Assembly (NCBI GenBank): GCA_033725935.1
Contig: MU867102.1
Coordinates: forward strand, 248,001-312,000
Source of the DNA: Cladorrhinum sp. PSN259
Lineage: Eukaryota; Ascomycota; Sordariomycetes; Sordariales; Podosporaceae
Length of the DNA stretch: 64,000 nucleotides
Reading direction: 5' to 3'
Part shown: one piece after another, positions 45,531-55,677 of the stretch
Position numbering within the stretch: position 1 is the stretch's first letter
Layout: every line of letters starts with the position of its first letter
Notes under the pieces: generated by a model
The model's input: the letters and a program-made list of their open reading frames with translations, nothing else
The model's database searches: none
Told to the model about the DNA's origin: nothing
Translations under genes and position numbers: made by a program

Positions 45531-46040
45531 TTTTCGATGAATGACGTACAAAAATCGGCGTTCATCGAGGGATCCGGTGAAACCCAAGTTCGTTCCATTG
45601 ACTCTCCGCCATGATGCCGGTGTGGAGATGTCAAAGTCGGGGTGTTCGGAGCACAAGTCTGAAGAAATGAGTGTGCAGTTGTGTAAGTGTCGTTCGACAA
45701 GAAAGGGAGCTTTAAATTGCGCTCAGGTACTATAGATATCATTCAAGAAGACAGGAGCAACCTGTGGATTCCAATCAAGGTTTCTGCTGTCGCTTCAGCA
45801 GCCCCTTGCGCTATTTCTGACCGGGAAGGTGTCCTGAGACTGTGGGGGCAATTCAGCTGCCAAGGCACGGCTCTCTCCAACCAACCATCAAACATATCTC
45901 GACACGTCGCACTGACGACTCTCAGTACACCATGCGCTCTTCCGCTCATCCTGGCAGCCATCTACCACAACATCAGGCGACCGGCCACCGCGAATAAATC
46001 CCACCAAAACATCAGAGTTCAGCCTGAAAATAACGTAAAG

Positions 46041-47838
46041 ATGCGCCTCCTCCGAAGCGACAAACTCGAGTTGGTCAACTTCCCAGGCCAAGACACCCCG
46101 CCCTTTGCGATATTGTCGCACACATGGGACGAGGGAGAGGTGTTGTTCCAAGACATCCAGAAGGGCACCGCGACGTCACGTAGGGGCATCCGAAAGGTTC
46201 TTGGAGCTTGTGCACAGGCGAGAGAAGATGGTTTTGAGTATATTTGGATCGACACTTGTTGCATCGACAAGACCTCCTCCGCCGAGCTATCCGAAGCCAT
46301 CAATTCCATGTATCAGTGGTACAGCGATGCTGATGTCTGTTACGCACTCTTAAGCGACGTGGACGGCAGCGAGGACCCATATATGCAAGACAGCAGCTTC
46401 TCCAAGTCACGCTGGTTCACACGCGGCTGGACCCTCCAAGAGCTCATTGCTCCACCGATCGTCATCTTTTACGACTCGGACTGGGCCAGGATTGGCTCAA
46501 AGTCACAGTTGCAGGAAATAGTTGTCAAAATAACTGGTATCAGCGCCGTTTACTTTGAAACCATGGATCTCTCCCAATTCAGCGCAGCACAAAAGATGTC
46601 GTGGGCGGCGAACCGAGACACGACTCGTGTTGAAGATACAGCTTATTGTCTCCTTGGCTTGTTTAGCATTAATATGCCGCTGCTCTACGGGGAAGGGAGT
46701 AATGCTTTCATAAGGCTTCAAGAGGAGATTCTACGACAGTCCGAAGATGATTCCCTTCTCTGTCGCGCAGACCTGACGTCCGGGGAGGAACGACCGCTTT
46801 TTGCCGAGTCTCCAGCAGTCTTTGAAGCTTGCGGGAACATCATGAAACAAGACACACAGGCGTACAGACGAGTGCCATCTTTGCTGTTGCAACGAGGACA
46901 CGTAATCAACAAGATGACAATTGAGATGACATTCATGATGGTTAACAACACAGAAATATTGTTAAATTGCTCTAAGACCACGAACCCCGTCCGCCAACAT
47001 TGTTCTTGAGGTAACTCAACATGGACCTGGCATATTTTCGATAGATCATTTTAGCAAGTTTACCGGGACTAGACGAGAAGCCTCGGTGGCCGTGATGGAA
47101 GCTGCCGTTCCGACAAAAGTCATCTTAAAACGCGAAGCTGTCAAGATGCGAGGTATTGAGATCCAGTGGGACCCACGCTGGCTTAAAACAACAAAATGGA
47201 AGCTCCGCTACCAAGCCCGCGAGTTCGTGGAGCCGCAGCTCCTGGGTTTTTGCTCCCACCCTTCATCGATGGTTCGGTCATTTAGCACGAGAGAAGCTTG
47301 GACTGTTGACAGCGGATATCGGGCAAGGTTCCCAGACAAGATCGTGGTGAAAGGGCCAGACTGGAAGACATCTACTGGCTTTCAGCTGAATCATGTTGTC
47401 ACATCGTTCGACCCGAATTACGCCGACGCCTCAACGGTCGATCAATGGCTACACATGGGAGACGAGGCTCACATCCTTGGCACCTCTCATGCTGCATTTC
47501 TATACACAAGTGCACACGAACAGTCATTTGTTATAATTGTGAAGGTTTCTCGTACGAGGATCTGTGTCGGAATTCAGCCCAACGTTCATGCATCTTGGGG
47601 CCGGGAAGTTCCTGACCATCTTCTGCGACTCGTGAAAGAAAACCAAAGCACAACGGCCATCGAGAGTAATGAGGTAATATCAGCTGTGGGACAAAAGGTC
47701 AACTACTATACTCTCGCTGTTGTTACAGTCAGAGCCAGAAGGGGGGCAGGCGGATGGTGGGTCTATGTTTCCACTCACCCAATGTTCGAGCTCGCAGCGA
47801 ACAATAATAACTCAGACGCAAGGGTGTATGCGGTCTAA
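46041..47838 (+). pseudogene. HET-domain gene with a one-base frameshift
   Basis: The protein begins MRLLRSDKLELVNFPGQD and shows a full HET domain: PPFAILSHTWDEGEVLFQD, YIWIDTCCIDKTSSAELSEA, INSMYQWYSDADVCYALL and RGWTLQELIAP. This is the HET-E/D-like layout in which HET is N-terminal. The frame is intact for 300 residues, then needs removal of one base in a CCCC run near 46984 to continue into SANIVLEVTQHGPGIF and on to TAA/TAG-free sequence ending at TAA-type stop 47836-47838. Without correction it stops at TGA 47007-47009. HET proteins mediate non-self recognition cell death. The truncated version would still contain the whole HET domain, so it could remain active. A homopolymer sequencing error is also possible. 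Confidence 0.7.
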
Positions 47839-48401
47839 AAATTCCCAAACTGAGACATGAATGATTGCCTTTTCGAGGCATCAGTTTGCATCTGCCTCTA
47901 TGGAGTATTCTAGTCCAACAGTCAGGAGGGATCGATTGTATTCCTAATGCAGTTACTAATCGGTGAGTGCGGATAGATTGGTGAGTGCGCATTGGTAATA
48001 TTCCTACCGGATTAGGCAGCGTGTTAACGGATTTGGCATGCCGGATTTAAGGGCCGGCGCTTTGTTTTGCTGCAATGCATGGTTATTTTTCGCAGACCCC
48101 GGTTCATGCCACCTGTATACTGGGATTAGGTATGTCACAGGATGGAAGTTTATCATGGAATTTTCAGATTCGCGACTGATTTTGCACCCACGCATTCGCG
48201 AGATAGGCGACAGATATATCTGAAAACCTGACCTGAGGGCTTTTTTCAAGTATAAAGTCCTGACATTGCCCACGCTCTTCAGCAGTCAATATTCCCCATC
48301 ATCTACATCAACAGCTTCAGCTACTCTCTTCTCTTATTACAGCACATTCGACTCAGTCAACTTTTCCACCACCTCCCAGCGAAAACCAATCACAACTCAA
48401 A
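47839..48401. other. Intergenic; promoter of the NmrA-type gene
   Basis: No gene supported. TATAAAG at 48251-48257 lies about 150 bp before ATG 48402. Confidence 0.5.
48251..48257 (+). promoter_or_regulatory. TATA box of the NmrA-type gene
   Basis: TATAAAG about 150 bp before the start codon, in otherwise gene-free sequence. Confidence 0.4.
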
Positions 48402-49372
48402 ATGGCAATCAAGACCGTAGCCGTCATCGGAGTATGGCTCTCTCTTCTACTCTAATTCCTTTTTCTCTCGTCCCACTAACACCTTCCCAGGCCTCAGGCA
48501 GCGTCGGCACACCAGTAGTTCAATCCCTTCTCGCCGCCGGGTTTGCCGTAACAGCAGTTACCCGCGCCAACTCTTCCTCGACGTTCCCCTCAGCAGTCAA
48601 GGTCCAAAAAGCCGACCTCAACTCGCTTGACTCCCTTACTGAAGCCTTCAAAGGTCAGGACGCAGTCGTTAGCACAGTGGCTTACGCAGGCACCGGCAAC
48701 CAAAACACATTTGCGGACGCGGCCATCGCTGCCGGAGTCAAGCGCTTCATCCCCGCTGAATTCGGGACCAACACCCGTCCCGGCAAGGGCACCACGGGCG
48801 TCTTCGGTGCCCAGTTGATGGCCGAGAAGACAAAGGCGGTCGATTACCTCATCCAAGAGGCCGCCAAGCATCCCGAGTTCAGCTGGACGGGCATCGCGAC
48901 TGGTTTGTTCTTCGACTGGGGTCTCGACAAGACTGCCTTTGGCGTCAACTTTTCAAAGAGGGAAACGACGCTCATCGACTCGGGCGACGAGAAGGTGTCT
49001 GTTTCCAACCTCGGCTTTGTGGGCGATGCGGTCGCTGCTGTTTTGAAGCACGAGGAGGAGACAAAGAACAAGTACTTGGAGGTTGCTGAGCACACGATCA
49101 CGCGAAATCAGGTGCTAAAGATCTTTGAGGATGTTACGGGGGAGAAGTTTGCTGTCAAGAGGATTACCAAGGAGGAGCTGGACAAGATTGTGGAGGAGAA
49201 GCTGAGTAAACAGGACCGGAGTGCCTTCTTTGAGAGCTTGGTGGTTTATTGCTTTGCTGATGGGGCTGATAAGGCCTTCAAGGAGGAGGATTTGGCTAAT
49301 GGTATTTTGGGGTTGAAGTCCGGAGATCTGAAAGAGAATATTAGGGACTATGTGAAGGCCAAGAGTGCTTGA
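48402..49372 (+). CDS. NmrA/isoflavone-reductase-like NAD(P)-binding protein
   Basis: Two exons (48402-48431 and 48491-49372) with a 59-bp intron placed within the nucleotide-binding motif: MAIKTVAVIG joins ASGSVGTPVVQSLL, giving the Rossmann signature GASGSVG. The 303-residue length fits the NmrA-like/isoflavone-reductase family of atypical short-chain dehydrogenases. Further family features are AGVKRFIPAEFGTNT and the region TGLFFDWGLDK. Such proteins act in the cytosol as NAD(P)H-dependent reductases or as redox sensors in regulation; which applies here cannot be told from sequence. Intact. Confidence 0.88.
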
Positions 49373-49542
49373 CACATTGGATTAGAAGGTATCATGGGGA
49401 GAAATACCAAGGTTTCTTTACTTTCTTTTGTCTGTTAGTAGCCCCCGAGCCCTTTCCACATAGATATACAAACCATAAATACATGCAAGTTCTGTCCTAG
49501 CTTATCATGTTCATCATATTAATTTCTATATCTCATTACTAT

Positions 49543-50846
49543 TTAATGCTGCCGTTGGTATGTCAGGTCAAGGGGCTGTAGCTCAACCTGAACGATCCGG
49601 CTTGACAGGTCCCGATCGACAGAATCATTACTCCCATTCGAACCAGGCTTCGGGACAAGCCTCAGGCCATCCTCTTCAGACTCAAGCCTCTTCTTCTGAG
49701 GCGTAGAAATGTCAGTATCTCCCCGCCTCGGCGTCGAGTTCCTCCCATGCCAGCCCATCATCGCGCTTGCAGTCATGGTATTCCCCCTGTACACAAACAA
49801 ATTCCTAAACGACATCAAACAGGCAATCATGAATGCTATCGTTCTTCGTCAGCCTTTCCATCACCTCGAATTGCAGTCAAGAGAAACACTTACAAACATA
49901 AAATTCCATGACGGTCCAAAACCAAGTCCAACTGAGATTAATCGGCGTCGGCCTCTTCCGAGTCGCCGGCTTATCCTTGAAAAAAACCGAAGCCCTCACG
50001 ATGATGACGGCAATCGTGAAGAGCGACATTGCGAAAAGCGCCGTCAGCGCCAGCTTCTGCCTCCGGCTCAGCCGCACGTTCCACACGATGACGATCGGCA
50101 GTACCATTATCGCCGTGTCGGACAGCGCGTCCAGCAGGGCGGCCACGAGTATCGGCACCCTCCGCATCTGCACCCCGTCGTTCAGCGCGCACTTGCCCGT
50201 GGCCATGTACTCCTTGCTCCCGAACACGCACCTGTACGGCACCGTCCCGACCCAGACCACCCCCGTCGCGAGCGTGAAGACGGCCACCACCCACCACATT
50301 ACTCGGTACCGCTTGACTTTATCGCCCAGCCGGTAGAAAAACATCAAGAAATTAGCTTTGACGAAGTATATCCCAAAGATGTACACGACCTGCCCGATGG
50401 CCACCTTTCTGATGCCCGAGACCATGGCGTCGGACTCTTGGACGGAAGGGACGGGCCGCCAGTTGTTGTTTATCGCTTCGGCCATGTAGGCAAAGCGCAT
50501 GTAGAGCTGGCAGAACACCGCGCCGACGAGTAAAATGACTAAAGCTACGGCCATCAGGTAGTCTTCTAGCAAGGGCCGGCCGGAGGTAACGAGGCGGATG
50601 CGGATGCGGGAGGTGTAGGCCAGGAGGCAGACCGCGAAGAGTGTCCATATTATTGCCTTTTGACAAGAAAAAGATTAGTTTGGCTGCGAAGTTGGAGGTT
50701 ACCACTGGAAAAATACAAACTTGGTACCCCTTGAGGGAGACGATAGTGCTGGGGGCATGGTAAAATGGCAGGTCTGGGTTTAGTTTTGGTGGAAGACGAG
50801 TCGGAGGAGGAGGTGCTGCCGTCGTACTAGTCGGGGTGGGATTCAT
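49543..50846 (-). CDS. Fungal rhodopsin-fold (PTH11/SAT4-like) integral membrane protein
   Basis: Three exons (50846-50721, 50656-49894 and 49835-49543) with introns 50657-50720 and 49836-49893; 393 residues. Seven hydrophobic helices run from about residue 40 to 290. Family features include GRPLLEDYLM, YFVKANFLMFFYRLGDK, VPILVAALLDALSDTAIMVLP and VWNVRLSRRQKLALTALF, typical of the rhodopsin domain of fungal integral membrane proteins. The tail of about 100 residues is hydrophilic and cytosolic, rich in Ser and charged residues. Members include PTH11-type receptors, but most are uncharacterised and lack the N-terminal CFEM domain, as here. Upstream ATG at 50879 could add 11 residues. Intact. 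Confidence 0.8.
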
Positions 50847-51290
50847 AGTTACCGCCTGGCTATTATTTAATAAAAGCAACTAATATTGTAAGGAAAAGAA
50901 AAAAACTACCGTATTGCAACGGTTCCGAGGGGTTGGTTTGGTTGCATTGAATAAACAATCGAACCAGATACACGCAACAACGGTTGGTTAGGGAAAAAAG
51001 AAAACAGAAAGAAAGGGACGGGCCGTTCTTAGTTACTGCCTATCTACCGGATCCCGTACGCACGGGGATTGTGATGAATATAAAGAAAAAAAACCCTGGT
51101 TTATCGAAATCCTTTCGGCACTTTTCCATCCTTTTCAGGTTATTCCCCGATGGGCCTGCATTTCATGTCCCCCGCCGCGTCCTGTTTCCTATCTTGGCAA
51201 CGACACAACCTGTCAAAGTTTCTTGTGCGGCACTGCTTTTTCCACGCAACGGCCAACCCGCATAATGTTATCTGTAGGATTGGGGTCCCA

Positions 51291-51313
51291 TTTTTTTTTT
51301 TTTTTTTTTTTTT
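51291..51313. repeat. Poly-T tract (23 bases)
   Basis: An uninterrupted T homopolymer in intergenic sequence, likely variable in length. Confidence 0.9.
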
Positions 51314-51561
51314 ACTATAGCAACTATAGCTTCTTTTTTAATTCCCTGTTTTCTTCTTCTGTTTTTATTTTATTTTACTTTTTCAGGTTAAATCATCAAG
51401 TTCTTTGCAGGACACACCAGACACACAATTCCCAATTCCATTTCCAGTTCGGCATAGGTCGATATGCCCAAGGTCGCTCGCTCACTGCTGCACGGGGGGG
51501 TATTAATATTTTTTCCTTGTTGTGTCAATCAATTCTTCTGCGTCACCCCAAAAATTCGTGT

Positions 51562-51563
<2 letters not shown>

Positions 51564-51593
<30 letters not shown>
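51564..51593. repeat. GT dinucleotide microsatellite (15 units)
   Basis: Perfect GT repeat in intergenic sequence. Confidence 0.9.
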
Positions 51594-51594
<1 letters not shown>

Positions 51595-52411
51595 AGTTTC
51601 ACTTAAAAAAAAAAAAGGGCTGACAAAAGGGAGCAGAGACATATGTAGGTTCGGAAAGATTTCCAGGTGATTGTATGGTGGTGTAACAGAGTTTGGGGGC
51701 TTTTTTTGATTACTATTTGCAAATCAAATGGTATAGGAAGGCGTGGAAAGGTGTGGGTTGGGCGGGGGTTGCTGATCATGCACTTTTTCACTGTTTTGCT
51801 TGTCACCCACTCAGGAATAGAGAGTGTACTACCTATGTACATATGTAAGAATTCTGCAGCCCTCTCAAAACGCGGGGATTGGCCGGTGGTGGCCCTCCAC
51901 ACCACACCATATCACACCTGCTATGCAGACCAACAACCCAAACAGTTTACTTGCAGACCAACGTTGGGGTGTATTGCGTGAGAAATGATGATCCCTCGGA
52001 CTCGCCTTGTCCTATTCTTTACTAGCGTTTGTTGCTTGTGTTGCTTGTGTGACGAAGGCGCGTTCAAGTGCCGCGTGGCTGCTTGTGTCAAGGAGGAGCA
52101 TTTCCGAGTAAATTAATCTTGTTCACTCATTTTGTTAAATCTTCGGGAGCTCGGAGTGGCGCGCGGCAGTGAGACAGACATATCCCTCCGAGTTTCTTAA
52201 TCACCAACAGGTTCTTGTAAATATTCAAGCCAACAGTGTAAACCATTAATCAATGGCTATCATATATTGCGGGATGTATTCTTCCCAAGTTCCTATCCAG
52301 TTACCAAAACCTTGGCAGTCAGGATGGGCTTAAGGGTTCAGCGGCCAATCTTGACACTCGAATCTAAAATACAAAGCTCCCAATCAATCCTGTAAAAGTA
52401 TTACAATCCAT

Positions 52412-52908
52412 CTAAGAAGCAACAAAGCTGGACGGTCCAGTGTAGGAAGTAGCACCAGGCCACTCAGACTGGGGCGAAAAGTGGTCCAACGTGATGGTCG
52501 ATCCCAGTTCGTGGGTATCAGACAGGACAATACGATACTGGCCGAGGGAGAGCGTAAAGCGAAGGCGCACTTGGGGGTCAGACGAAGTCCAGGCGCCGCT
52601 GTTGGCGGGAATGGTCGATCCCGAAGTGGTGTGGGAGAAGGTTACGACGAGATTCTCGGGGAGGATGGTAGCTGTGGCCGAGTAGCTGTCGGAAGCATAG
52701 AATCAGCATTTTGTCCTACAAGACGATTTTACAAACTCGAGTTGCTTTACCTGCACGAAGTGGCGCCGCAGCTGGCGCTGAAACCCGTAAACTGAGCGCT
52801 GGTGGCGTGCTGCCGAGTGACGAGATTGCCCTCACGAGGCTCGATGGGGGTGGCGAGGACAGTGCCACAGAGGGCAGCGATGCCAGCGAGAGCGGTGGCG
52901 AACTTCAT
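52412..52908 (-). CDS. Small secreted protein, 143 aa (family copy 1)
   Basis: Two exons (52908-52751 and 52685-52412), intron 65 bp, total 144 codons. Signal peptide MKFATALAGIAALCGTVLA is followed by PIEPR and a short pro-region. The mature part has CGATSC, GSTIPANSG, and a C-terminal ATSYTGPSSFVAS. It shares start, intron phase, CGxxSC motif, GSTIP motif and YTGPSxFxAS ending with the gene at 59799-60288, so the two are paralogues about 7 kb apart in opposite orientation. No known domain is recognised; predicted beta-rich. A TATATAAAAG box lies about 95 bp upstream. Extracellular role unknown; effector-like by size and secretion. Confidence 0.75.
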
Positions 52909-53998
52909 TGTGATTGAAAGGAGGTTGCTGTTTTAATAGTCTTGCTTGAGATTCTCGTACTATTTGTGATAGTTTTGTTAAAATGAAGAGAGGGTTCTTC
53001 CTTTTATATAGCACTTGCATCTCTTCCCGTGCACGTGCTCTTTCCGCATCATGCGAGTCGGCCGAGGCTGGAAACAGACATAACTTGCGAGTTGTGCAAA
53101 AGATGTCTTAGCCCTGCGGCAGGGCTTATTGGGGGGGGGTTTGTGAGGCTCTCCACAATCAATGAGATTAACGTACGGTGAACCAAACAATATCAAGGTC
53201 TGGTGGCCGCGTTTTAGCTTAATCCTTACGAAAAAGCGGCCACAACCCGATTGGACCGGTGTGTTACAAAGAGTCCGGGATGGTCAGGCTTTCCAATCAT
53301 TGCACCCATTAGGACTGTGTAGGTTATAGATTCGTATTGCGGTTCTACCTTCAAGGCTTGGTGGTCAGTCCTGGGGTTCGGAGACCGAGCTTACTATCAC
53401 AGTTTCATTGCTCTCCTCGGACTAACCCTTGTCTTTAGTAATCTCCAAGCTCGGACAATAATAATGCTAGACCCAAACTAGAGACAAAGACAAGGCTCGT
53501 GACAAATGCTTCGCGGGGTAGGTAGCATAGAACGGCGTAGCCGTTACCGAAAAGAGGCTTCAGCTGACGGGCAGCGTTCCTCAATTCTGTCGGTAAGAGA
53601 GTGCATAGTTTGAAATAGGACTAAGCTCAAGGTAGCTAAGCACCGGTCAACATTCGCATGAATGATGGTATGCATTCGATTGCGTAAAGGATGTATGTGA
53701 TGTGATCTCTTCCTAGGGCTTGAAGGCAAAGTGCAATGGCAGTGCCAAAGAAAAGGAGACAGAGATGCAGCCTATCCAAAACCTGATCCTGTCATCAGCA
53801 TTACTCCAACTCATCACTCCCACTCTCACTTTCCTCCTCAACTTTCTTCTTCTTCAGCCTCTCTCTTGACTTCTTGTCACCTTTTGCTTTGCTCTCCCCA
53901 TCACCTTTACCCTATATTCTTGCTATCATTCGTGCTACCCTCCATACTACTGCTCTTTCCGCCTTTACTATCCTTGCCTTGGCCTTTCTATTTTTCTT
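52909..53998. other. Intergenic, no supported gene
   Basis: Promoter of the secreted protein gene near its left end. The rest is a pyrimidine-rich strand (53800-54000) that yields only low-complexity frames. Confidence 0.45.
53001..53010 (-). promoter_or_regulatory. TATA box of small secreted protein copy 1
   Basis: TATATAAAAG on the minus strand about 95 bp before ATG 52908. Confidence 0.55.
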
Positions 53999-54780
53999 CT
54001 ACTTATTGTTCTTGCCATCCTCTGAATAACCATCCGTCTCCTCTGAATCCACCTCCGTCCCCGGCTGATCATCCACGCCAGAACTCTGTGAGCTCGAGCT
54101 AGGTTCTTCTGAACTTGACTCCTCCACCCTCATTTTACAGTTATTTCCCCTGATATAGTCTTGCTTGACCACTTTCTCCTCGTCACGGCCGTGCAGCTGC
54201 ATAAGATAGTCATTGAACTAGGCTGAATGGAAGCAGATGCAACAATCTTAAAGTGTCCCTTCATCACGACGGGTTTAACAGGCTCCTTCCTTTTATCCCT
54301 CGCGTCGAACTCGGTGAGAGCCAGGACGGTCTGGACACATCCCCACCTGCGTGCCAGCTTGAAGTGACTCTCCATGTTTCTTTTGACATTTTGAGGCGGT
54401 ATCCGACATCATCGTAGGCAATTGTATAGAGGTGCCTTTTGGTATGGGCAGCTACGCACTCTGCGTGATTCAACAATTAGTTACCTAAGAAGTGCTCGGA
54501 CTCGACTCGGGACAGCAGGAAACGTACCAGCTGTAGATGTCTTGCCGACTCCAGGAACAACGTATAGAAGATTGATGCATCCTCTCCCTAGATTATCGTC
54601 AAAACCTCAGTATCGTGAAAGCGATGGAATAAAAGCGCTCTCACCTTTCCGCGGGCTAGTTTCACTCCAGTCGTTCTCGTTCCAGAGATTCGCAAGAGAG
54701 GCTTTGGAAGCATTTCTCATATTCCGAACGCATAATGTTTTCTCAATCTCACATGGCCGAACAGGGCTTCCTAGTCACCT
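53999..54780 (-). pseudogene. Relic of an AAA-type ATPase gene
   Basis: Pieces of a fungal AAA ATPase can be followed on the minus strand: KASLANLWNENDWSE, then after a GTGAGA...ATCTAG intron RGCINLLYVVPGVGKTSTA (Walker A, coded at 54535-54552). A second intron (GTACGT...ACGCAG) leads to ECVAAHTKRHLYTIAYDDVG. A frame change follows at about 54375 to ESHFKLARRWGCVQ. The Walker B DEAD-like motif expected next is missing, and the sequence runs into an acidic Ser/Glu tail ending at 53999. Shared intron positions make the identity fair, but the core is eroded and inactive. Confidence 0.5.
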
Positions 54781-55677
54781 GTCCACCCATGGGCCAGATG
54801 GCGAGGTGTGACTGAACCTCTGCGAAGCGTAAAGAAGAATTCCTACAGCATCATGTCGGCATAGATACAGATGCGGCCCCGCCGTGACCAGACTCTGACC
54901 TTGGTATTGCATGCTGGGCGGCTGCATGTGGTGTGCTCGGTAAGGTGGTGTCACCAGCAACATGAAGTCGACGTAGTCCTTGAATACTATAATTTATGTT
55001 ACGCGTGATGAAAATAATCGAGTAACGCAGCGGGAAGAGGTGGTTTTTTTTTTTACGGGTTTCCTTGGAAGACCTAACTTCTGGCGTGCGTTTGCTAACC
55101 CAAGCAGGTCCTTCGGCACCCACGGCATTAGCAGCTACATGGTATATCTCAGGCCATAGCTGAGCACACAGTGTTACCTGGCGCCGTGCACACTGCTATG
55201 CCAATACTGTGGCCAATATTGTGGCGTCGCGCACGGTCTAGAACTTCCAGTGGCTGATTTAGCTCGACGAACAGCGCTCGCCTGAAGCGGCGCAGAGCGC
55301 CATTCCAATATTGTGGCGTCGCCAACGGTCAATAACCTCTAGGGCTATCCAAGCATGTGCGACTCGTTTCGAAATGGACTTGTCCCATTGGCCGGTCGAC
55401 TTCATCTCAGCCTTGCCCATTGCAATGGCCAAGGACATTTCGGGTTTCGGTGAGGGGTAATCGGTTTCTGAGATTCAGCTTCTGCTGAATGGCGCTTCCA
55501 GAGCCGTGGGTCAGTTTCCTACTGCTAAAGGTGGTTGCGGGAACTGAGTGCAGTGTGTTAAAAGGGCGTCTAGAAGAGGTTCCCGTTGTGAGCTGACAAA
55601 AGATTACGTCGCTAATCCCTCTGAAAAAAAGCTGAACCAATCACCAGAAACCGTAGCCAAGAGTCCAGCTATTAACG
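54781..55677. other. Intergenic region upstream of a HET gene, with a 26-bp direct repeat
   Basis: No gene supported. Two copies of a 26-bp word lie at 55213-55238 and 55305-55330. Confidence 0.5.
55213..55330. repeat. Direct repeat pair, 26 bp, 92 bp apart
   Basis: Both copies begin CCAATATTGTGGCGTCGC and end ACGGTC, differing at two positions. A third partial word CCAATACTGTGG occurs at 55201. Located about 350-470 bp upstream of the HET start codon. Confidence 0.8.

Larger units (their letters stand above)
50847..52411. other. Intergenic with poly-T and GT simple repeats
   Basis: No supported gene. A 23-base T run lies at 51291-51313 and a GT repeat at 51564-51593. Confidence 0.6.

Noticed and set aside
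51291..51593. Possible CRISPR-like or structured repeat array
   Set aside because: Only a homopolymer and a GT microsatellite are present; there are no spaced repeats.
53731..54102. Plus-strand frame rich in Ser, Pro and Leu
   Set aside because: It is the complement of the acidic Ser/Glu tail of the AAA relic and a pyrimidine-rich tract; composition alone explains it.
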